A DNA stretch of 64,000 bases. Source: Bradyrhizobium sp. Gha (GTDB taxonomy: Bacteria > Pseudomonadota > Alphaproteobacteria > Rhizobiales > Xanthobacteraceae). Location of the stretch: contig NZ_FOQM01000016.1 in the NCBI RefSeq assembly GCF_900113735.1, positions 99,195 to 163,194 on the forward strand. The letters run 5' to 3'. The notes below the pieces were generated by a model, which worked only from the letters and a program-made list of their open reading frames with translations, was not told where the DNA came from and searched no databases. The translations under genes were made by a program, and so were the position numbers. Positions 59,353 through 64,000 of this stretch are shown here, piece by piece. How positions within the stretch are numbered: the first letter of the stretch is position 1; every line of letters starts with the position of its first letter.

Positions 59353-60201
59353 CTACGATTTCGACCCGGTCGGGGGCACCGTATAGCGCGTTGCGTGGCT
59401 GCCGACGAGGGCCGTGGAGCGCACGGAGGCCCCCGCTGCGATCAGGGCCGCCTTGATCTTGTCGATGCTGGTGGCTGATGTGACCGAGACCAGCAGCGCT
59501 GCGCCGTCGAAGGCGGTATCGGGCACGGCCACGATCTCGGCGAGCGGCGACAGCGCCCGCGCGACCTCGGCGTTCCACCCCGAGACACGCACGCTGAAGG
59601 TTTCGACCTCCGTCACCACGGCACTGTCGGCAACGCGCGAGACCGCGAACACGGGCAGTGCGGCCGGATGGTCGGCGCGCTCGACGAAGGGCATGCGCGC
59701 GATGATCTTCGGCGCGCCGTCGGCTTCGAGCTCCAGCCACCACGGCGTGCGGCTCGAGGTCGCCGAGACCAGCGCCAGATCGCCCTTGGATTTCGCCACC
59801 GCCTCGACCGCCGCCTGTGCGCTGAAATGTGCGACGTAAGGAACGGTGAAGCCGAAATGGAAGCGCACGGAATCGCGCATCGCGGGCTCGCTCACCGAGA
59901 TGTCGGCATGCACGGAGAACGGCGCCTGGACATAGGTGAAGGTCGAGATGATGACGCGCCAGATGCTTTCGACCGTGTCGAGCGGCAGGATGCCGCGATG
60001 GCGCTGCACGATGTCGCGCATCATCGAGGCCTCGCGCGCCGGGCGGAACGCGGAGCCGACCTCCTGGGTCTGCTTCACCTGGATCAGGCGGTCGATGATG
60101 TCGCCGCGCTGCATCAGCAGGCGGTGCATGCCCTCGTCGATCGCGTCGATCTCCTTGCGCAATTCCTGGAGCGATGGTGGCGCGGGCGGGCGTTGGGACA
60201 T
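59353..60201 (-). CDS. Chorismate mutase with a C-terminal domain of prephenate-dehydratase-like type
   Basis: 282 residues. Residues 11-100 are an AroQ-type helical chorismate mutase: LRKEIDAID (Arg15), LLMQRGDII (Arg32), QVKQ (Lys43) and RPAREASMM (Arg53/Glu57) match active-site positions. The remaining 180 residues are an alpha/beta domain (VEAVAKSKGDLALVSATSS; later YTVPP) with the layout of a prephenate dehydratase/ACT region, but its standard motifs are not clear. It makes prephenate; whether it also dehydrates it is uncertain. Confidence 0.85.
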   Translation of the reverse strand: MSQRPPAPPSLQELRKEIDAIDEGMHRLLMQRGDIIDRLIQVKQTQEVGSAFRPAREASMMRDIVQRHRGILPLDTVESIWRVIISTFTYVQAPFSVHADISVSEPAMRDSVRFHFGFTVPYVAHFSAQAAVEAVAKSKGDLALVSATSSRTPWWLELEADGAPKIIARMPFVERADHPAALPVFAVSRVADSAVVTEVETFSVRVSGWNAEVARALSPLAEIVAVPDTAFDGAALLVSVTSATSIDKIKAALIAAGASVRSTALVGSHATRYTVPPTGSKS

Positions 60202-60329
60202 ATCTGACGGGACTGTTGGGAGCTGCGGGCAATGTCCTGATTAGGCAGTCGGGGCCGAGAAAGCAAAGAGAAATGACGTCCTGCAGAGCTGCCCAGTGAG
60301 AGACGATTTTGGTTCACCCTGAGCGCGAC

Positions 60330-60358
60330 TTGACGAAATCGGCCCAAGCCGGTAGGTT
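60330..60358 (+). promoter_or_regulatory. Probable promoter of metX-metW
   Basis: TTGACG (60330-60335), exactly 17 bp, TAGGTT (60353-60358). The expected start of transcription is about 7 bp further, immediately before the riboswitch P1 stem. Confidence 0.6.
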
Positions 60359-60369
60359 TTTGCCCGTTC

Positions 60370-60420
60370 CGTGGTCATTTGAGCCGGCCGGCTTGCAGCC
60401 ACGTTAAAAAACTCGCTAAA
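60370..60420 (+). promoter_or_regulatory. SAM-II riboswitch aptamer
   Basis: CGTGG (60370-60374) pairs with CCACG (60399-60403) to form P1; the sequence between has TCATTTGAGCC and GGCTTGCAG, and the 3' part is GTTAAAAAACTCGCTAAA. This is the SAM-II (metA/metX) motif of alphaproteobacteria, where the last part forms the pseudoknot. S-adenosylmethionine binding reduces expression of methionine synthesis genes. It sits 12 bp after the promoter and upstream of metX, as expected. Confidence 0.85.
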
Positions 60421-60441
60421 CAGGCCGGGGACGCTTTCGAT

Positions 60442-60475
60442 CCCGGCCGAACCTATCGTTCAGGCCGGGTTTTTT
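60442..60475 (+). terminator. Riboswitch-linked terminator before metX
   Basis: CCCGGCC (60442-60448) plus GAAC pair with GTTC-A-GGCCGGG (to 60469), followed by six T. The same CCCGGCC can instead pair with GGCCGGG at 60423-60429, right after the aptamer, so two exclusive hairpins exist. This suggests transcriptional control in addition to, or instead of, translation control. Confidence 0.7.
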
Positions 60476-60534
60476 CATGGCCTGATGTCAGTCGCGATCT
60501 GAAGTCCGATCGCAAACGAGGTCGATGGTCAGAG

Positions 60535-61737
60535 ATGGTTGGCGTCAAGTCCGTACCCAGTCCCGCGATCAGTGCCGACGATCGGTCGCATGAGGTCGAT
60601 CATCCGAGTTCGGAGGTCGCGCTGTTCGGCGCGGACCAGCCGCTGCGGCTCGATTGCGGTGTCGATCTCACCCCGTTCCAGATCGCCTACAAGACCTATG
60701 GCGAGCTCAACGCCGATCGCTCCAACGCGGTTCTGATCTGCCATGCGCTGACCGGCGACCAGCACGTCGCCAATGTGCATCCCGTCACCGGCAAATCCGG
60801 CTGGTGGGAGACGCTGGTCGGTCCCGGCCGGCCCCTCGATCCTGCCAGGTACTTCATCATCTGCTCCAACGTGATCGGCGGCTGCATGGGCTCTACGGGT
60901 CCTGCCTCGATCAATCCCGCGACCGGCAAGGTCTGGGGCCTCGATTTCCCCGTCATCACCATCCCAGACATGGTGCGCGCGCAGGCGATGCTGATCGACC
61001 GGCTCGGCATCGATACGCTGTTTGCCGTGGTCGGCGGCTCGATGGGCGGCATGCAGGTGCTGCAATGGACCGCGGCGTACCCTGCGCGCGTCTACTCCGC
61101 GCTGGCGATTGCCTGCTCGACGCGGCACTCCGCGCAGAACATCGCCTTCCACGAGCTCGGCCGCCAGGCCGTGATGGCCGATCCCGACTGGCACAATGGC
61201 GCCTACGCCGATCGGGGCATCCATCCGCATCGCGGCCTTGCGGTCGCGCGCATGGCGGCGCACATCACCTATCTCTCGGACGCCGCGCTGCATCGCAAGT
61301 TCGGCCGCCGCATGCAGGACCGCGAGCTGCCGACCTTCTCGTTCGACGCCGACTTCCAGGTCGAGTCCTATCTGCGCTACCAGGGCTCGTCCTTTGTCGA
61401 ACGCTTCGACGCCAACTCCTATCTCTATCTGACCCGCGCGATGGACTATTTCGACATCGCCGGCGACCATGGCGGGGTGCTGGCGAAGGCGTTCGCCGGG
61501 ATCGAGACGCGCTTCTGCGTGGTCTCCTTCACCAGCGACTGGCTGTTCCCGACCTCGGAATCGCGCGCGCTGGTGCACGCGCTGAACGCCTCGAGCGCGC
61601 GGGTGTCATTCGCCGAGATCGAGACCGACCGCGGCCACGACGCGTTCCTGCTCGACGTGCCCGAATTCTTCGACATCTCGCGTGCCTTCCTGCAATCGGC
61701 GGGCAAGGCGCGCGGGTTGACCGGCAAGAACGACTGA
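60535..61737 (+). CDS. metX: Homoserine O-acetyltransferase
   Basis: 400 residues from the ATG at 60535. The alpha/beta-hydrolase fold has the nucleophile in VVGGSMGGMQVLQW, GCMGSTGPASINP, and the C-terminal DRGHDAFLLD with the catalytic His/Asp. It acetylates homoserine in methionine synthesis. Under the SAM-II riboswitch and 15 bp before metW, the standard pair. Confidence 0.95.
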   Translation: MVGVKSVPSPAISADDRSHEVDHPSSEVALFGADQPLRLDCGVDLTPFQIAYKTYGELNADRSNAVLICHALTGDQHVANVHPVTGKSGWWETLVGPGRPLDPARYFIICSNVIGGCMGSTGPASINPATGKVWGLDFPVITIPDMVRAQAMLIDRLGIDTLFAVVGGSMGGMQVLQWTAAYPARVYSALAIACSTRHSAQNIAFHELGRQAVMADPDWHNGAYADRGIHPHRGLAVARMAAHITYLSDAALHRKFGRRMQDRELPTFSFDADFQVESYLRYQGSSFVERFDANSYLYLTRAMDYFDIAGDHGGVLAKAFAGIETRFCVVSFTSDWLFPTSESRALVHALNASSARVSFAEIETDRGHDAFLLDVPEFFDISRAFLQSAGKARGLTGKND

Positions 61738-61752
61738 CGAGGACGGCTGGCG

Positions 61753-62415
61753 ATGTCTGTACAGGAAGTGCTGCCGTTCAACGGCCTTGCGTCGGAACAG
61801 TCCGGTCCGTTTCGCGCCGACCATCTGCTGGTCGCCGAAATGGTCAAGCCCGGCTCGAAAGTGCTCGACGTTGGCTGCGGTGACGGCGATCTGCTGCAGC
61901 TCTTGGAGACCCGCGGCATCGACGGCCGCGGCATCGAACTGTCGCGCGAGGGCGTCAACCGCTGCGTGGCCAAGGGCCTCGCGGTGGTGCAGGGCGATGC
62001 CGACACCGACCTCGTCAACTATCCCGACGATGCCTTCGACTACGTGATCCTGTCGCAGACGCTGCAGGCGACGCGGCAGCCCAAGATCGTGCTGGAGAAT
62101 CTCCTGCGCATCGGCCGGCGCGCCATCGTGTCGTTCCCGAATTTCGGCTTCTGGCGGATGCGCCTGCAGCTCTTGATCGGCGGCCACATGCCGCGCACGG
62201 AGAACCTGCCGGCGAGCTGGTACGACACCTCCAACATCCATTTCTGCACGATCAAGGATTTCGTCGAACTCTGCGACGAGATCCACGTCAAGATGGAGCG
62301 CGCCGAGGCGCTCGACCTCTACGGCCGTCCGCTGCGGCTTCGGCTGCCATGGTGGGTTTGGAATCTGTTCGGCGAGCAGGGCGTGTTTCTTCTCACGCGC
62401 GGGCAGGGGAAGTAA
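61753..62415 (+). CDS. metW: Methionine biosynthesis protein MetW
   Basis: 220 residues, a SAM-methyltransferase fold: KVLDVGCGDGDLLQLLETRG, then EGVNRCVAKGLAVVQGDAD and DYVILSQTLQATRQP. MetW partners MetX, probably stabilising or activating the homoserine acetyltransferase. Same transcript as metX. Confidence 0.95.
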   Translation: MSVQEVLPFNGLASEQSGPFRADHLLVAEMVKPGSKVLDVGCGDGDLLQLLETRGIDGRGIELSREGVNRCVAKGLAVVQGDADTDLVNYPDDAFDYVILSQTLQATRQPKIVLENLLRIGRRAIVSFPNFGFWRMRLQLLIGGHMPRTENLPASWYDTSNIHFCTIKDFVELCDEIHVKMERAEALDLYGRPLRLRLPWWVWNLFGEQGVFLLTRGQGK

Positions 62416-62494
62416 AGGTCGCCTTGCCCTGAGGAACTCAGCTCCATCCTATGCGAGGAGCTCGCGACAAAATTGCAAAGCAATTTTGCGCTGA

Positions 62495-62569
62495 TGCGAC
62501 GAAGCAATCCAGACTGTCTCCGTGGATAAGGATTCTGGATTGCTTCGCTGCGCTCGCAATGACGGAATG
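62495..62569. repeat. Dispersed palindromic repeat, complete copy
   Basis: GAAGCAATCCAGA (62501-62513) and TCTGGATTGCTTC (62534-62546) are perfect 13-bp arms, framed by GCGAC... and GCTCGCAATGACGGAAT. It lies exactly where the alpha/beta-hydrolase fragment ends. Confidence 0.85.
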
Positions 62570-62570
62570 C

Positions 62571-62755
62571 CACGTCGGACGGTGTGTAGCCGCGCGCAGA
62601 GTAGGTGATGCAGCGGTGACCGCGCGAGAAGTAGCGCATCTGCGGCTCCCAATTGGTGTAATCGGCCGCGAACTCGTGCAGAAAAAGTATCGGCGTTCCC
62701 TGACCCGCTTCCTCGAAATAGAGGCGGACGCCGTCCATGATCGTGGCGTGGGCAT
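62571..62755 (-). pseudogene. Truncated alpha/beta-hydrolase remnant
   Basis: In one minus-strand frame the sequence reads DGVRLYFEEAGQGTPILFLH, then EFAADYTNWEPQM and ITYSARGYTPSDV: the start of an alpha/beta-hydrolase up to the strand before the oxyanion region, about 60 residues of the usual 250-300. The only ATG with a Shine-Dalgarno (62753-62755, GAGAGGG) is in another frame, so a frameshift lies near the 5' end as well. The frame runs straight into the dispersed repeat, which has replaced or deleted the rest of the gene. Confidence 0.75.
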
Positions 62756-62985
62756 TAACTGTTTCCCTCTCTTCAAGCCGCGACTTGAGAATTGCAGTTA
62801 ATGCAGATGTCGGCAATGAGGCAGCTTCACACCAGCATTGCCGCAAAATCATCGCAGCTATTCACGGCCATGGTGTCTTTTTGTCGCCACATCGGGCGGC
62901 TTAACGGCCTTTGTCGATGTCAGCCACCGCACGGGCCGACTTGGCAGGTTCTCTTGGGAAGTGGGGGTGTCAACGAGGATGAAGT

Positions 62986-63624
62986 ATGGTTGAGTTGTTT
63001 GCGTCCCGCCCGTCGCGTTGTGTTGTCGCGCTGGCGTTCATCTTCGCGGCTTGTGCCGCGTTCGTTTCTCCGGCCTCGGCGCGGCCGCATCATCGCCACA
63101 GCGCGGAGCGGCACGGTTACGTGCATCATGCCAGGCATCATTATCGCCACCATGCACGCAGCTCGCGCTTCGAGCGCAGCGCGGCGCAGTTGCAGGCTCG
63201 TGGATTCGCCAACACGCAGGCCAGCTATGATCCGAGCGCCAATGGCGGCACGGTCGCGAGCGATGGCTTCGGCGGCGGATCGGGGCTCGTGTCCGAGGCG
63301 CGCCGCTATCTCGGCGGCAATCCCACGGGGCGCGGCAGCCTGTGGTGTGCGCGTTTCATGAACATGGTGCTTCAGAAGACGGGCCATCAGGGCACCGGGT
63401 CCGACATGGCGAGCTCGTTCGCGCATTACGGCACGCGCGTCTCCGGCCCGCAGGTCGGCGCCATCGCGGTGATGTCGCGCGGCCGCCGCGGCGGGCATGT
63501 CGGCATCATCACCGGCATCGACGCGCACGGCAATCCGATCATGATCTCCGGCAACAACGGCAATCGCGTCCGCGAGGCCCCGATCTCGCGCGGCCGCATC
63601 TACGCGTATGTGATGCCGAATTAG
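62986..63624 (+). CDS. Secreted TIGR02594 family protein, CHAP/NlpC-P60-like
   Basis: 212 residues. Signal peptide to about 32 (ASA), then a striking His/Arg-rich segment (35-57, with about eleven histidines) and a C-terminal domain from about 100. Cys121 (LWCARFMN), His171 (GGHVGII) and a following Asn (SGNNGN) form the cysteine-hydrolase set. The fold suggests peptidoglycan cleavage in the periplasm. The His-rich piece could bind metal or be a flexible linker; it is not part of the family core. Confidence 0.85.
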   Translation: MVELFASRPSRCVVALAFIFAACAAFVSPASARPHHRHSAERHGYVHHARHHYRHHARSSRFERSAAQLQARGFANTQASYDPSANGGTVASDGFGGGSGLVSEARRYLGGNPTGRGSLWCARFMNMVLQKTGHQGTGSDMASSFAHYGTRVSGPQVGAIAVMSRGRRGGHVGIITGIDAHGNPIMISGNNGNRVREAPISRGRIYAYVMPN

Positions 63625-63636
63625 CGCGCGTCGCCG

Positions 63637-63688
63637 TCGTCCTTGCGAGCGAAGCGAAGCAATCCAGGATCCCTCGACGGAAACAGTC
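63637..63688. repeat. Left part of a dispersed repeat interrupted by an IS element
   Basis: GTCGTCCTTGCGAGCGAAGC, then GAAGCAATCCAGGATCCCTC and GGAAACAGTCTG follow the inverted form of the 62.5-kb copy. Where that copy continues GATTGCTTC, this one changes to the IS end. Confidence 0.75.
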
Positions 63689-64000
63689 TGATCTTCCCCC
63701 GAAAAAGTGGACAGGGTTCAAGCCGATTTTAGCTCCATCTCGACCGGGCTGATATAGCCGATGGCCGAGTGTCTGCGGTGATGATTGTAGAAGCCCTCGA
63801 TGTAGGTGAAGATGTCGCGCTCTGCTTCATTGCGGGTAGCATATTGGCGGTGATGGACCAGTTCGGACTTGAGCGTGTGGAAGAAGCTTTCCATAGGGGC
63901 ATTGTCGTAGCAGTCGGCTCTGCGGCTCATCGAAGGCAGGAAGCCGGCGGCTTGCAGCGCTTGGCGATATTCGGTTGAAGCATATTGGGTGCCGCGATCG
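63689..64000 (-). mobile_element. IS3-family insertion sequence, partial (right end lies outside)
   Basis: Starts with TGATCTTCCCCCGAAAAAGTGG, then ACAGG, an IS3-like terminal inverted repeat (the exact outer base is uncertain by a few positions because of the repeat). The transposase frame occupies the rest up to the window edge. Inserted in a dispersed intergenic repeat. Confidence 0.8.
63718..64000 (-). CDS. IS3-family transposase, C-terminal part
   Basis: The stop is at 63718 and the frame is open to the window edge, so only the last 93-94 residues are present. DRGTQYAST holds the second Asp of the DDE triad, ADCYDNAPMESFFHTLKSE holds its glutamate, and YNHHRRHSAIGYISPVE is the typical end. 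This is the OrfB integrase part of an IS3/IS51-type element. Reading frame intact as far as visible. Confidence 0.92.
   Translation of the reverse strand, partial: DRGTQYASTEYRQALQAAGFLPSMSRRADCYDNAPMESFFHTLKSELVHHRQYATRNEAERDIFTYIEGFYNHHRRHSAIGYISPVEMELKSA

Overview
This 64 kb window is GC-rich alphaproteobacterial chromosome, most likely Bradyrhizobium or a close relative. The clues are a TlpA-type thioredoxin beside argH, lptM and lysA, a SAM-II riboswitch before metX-metW, CpdR, a LysA/ETF/HbdA housekeeping block, and several families of fold-back intergenic repeats. Gene density is high. No tRNA, rRNA, CRISPR array or prophage was seen. One IS3-type element enters at the right edge.

Layout. 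1-11.2 kb: a locus that looks dedicated to phenylpropenoids (ferulate/p-coumarate type). It has a solute-binding protein, a hydroxybenzoyl-CoA-type thioesterase, an SDR dehydrogenase, a feruloyl-CoA synthase-like ligase and a crotonase in one minus-strand operon. A DctPQM TRAP transporter with a DUF3237 gene forms a second operon, and pobA reads divergently from it, followed by a PaaI-type thioesterase. Together they could import the acid, activate it, shorten the side chain to 4-hydroxybenzoate and hydroxylate that to protocatechuate. AT-rich palindromes lie before the crotonase, dctP and pobA genes.

11.3-18.6 kb: LysR regulator with a divergent PNPOx-fold protein, an AbrB-family membrane protein, two small secreted cysteine-motif proteins, a Tat-type DsbA-like protein, an esterase and an HtrA-like protein that has lost its catalytic triad. 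18.9-27.5 kb: M20 amidohydrolase, complete Dpp-type ABC importer and an AAHS-like MFS carrier. 27.5-35.9 kb: HAD phosphatase, diguanylate cyclase, dodecin, GT87 membrane glycosyltransferase, HNH endonuclease, DUF2855, AlkA-like glycosylase and GluQ-RS.

36-47.6 kb: hybrid kinase, YihY, a twin-TM small protein, cobalamin adenosyltransferase, EtfBA, HbdA, TlpA, ArgH, LptM, LysA, a beta-hydroxyacid dehydrogenase and a CMD-family protein. 47.8-57.2 kb: a TIGR02302 membrane protein, CpdR, a zinc-ribbon protein, FtsE-FtsX, YdcF, PlsC, ChaC and DUF2125. 57.3-64 kb: TyrC-HisC-chorismate mutase divergent from riboswitch-controlled metX-metW, then an alpha/beta-hydrolase remnant, a secreted TIGR02594 protein and the IS3 end inserted in a dispersed repeat.

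All family assignments are by eye from translated sequence; no database search was run.
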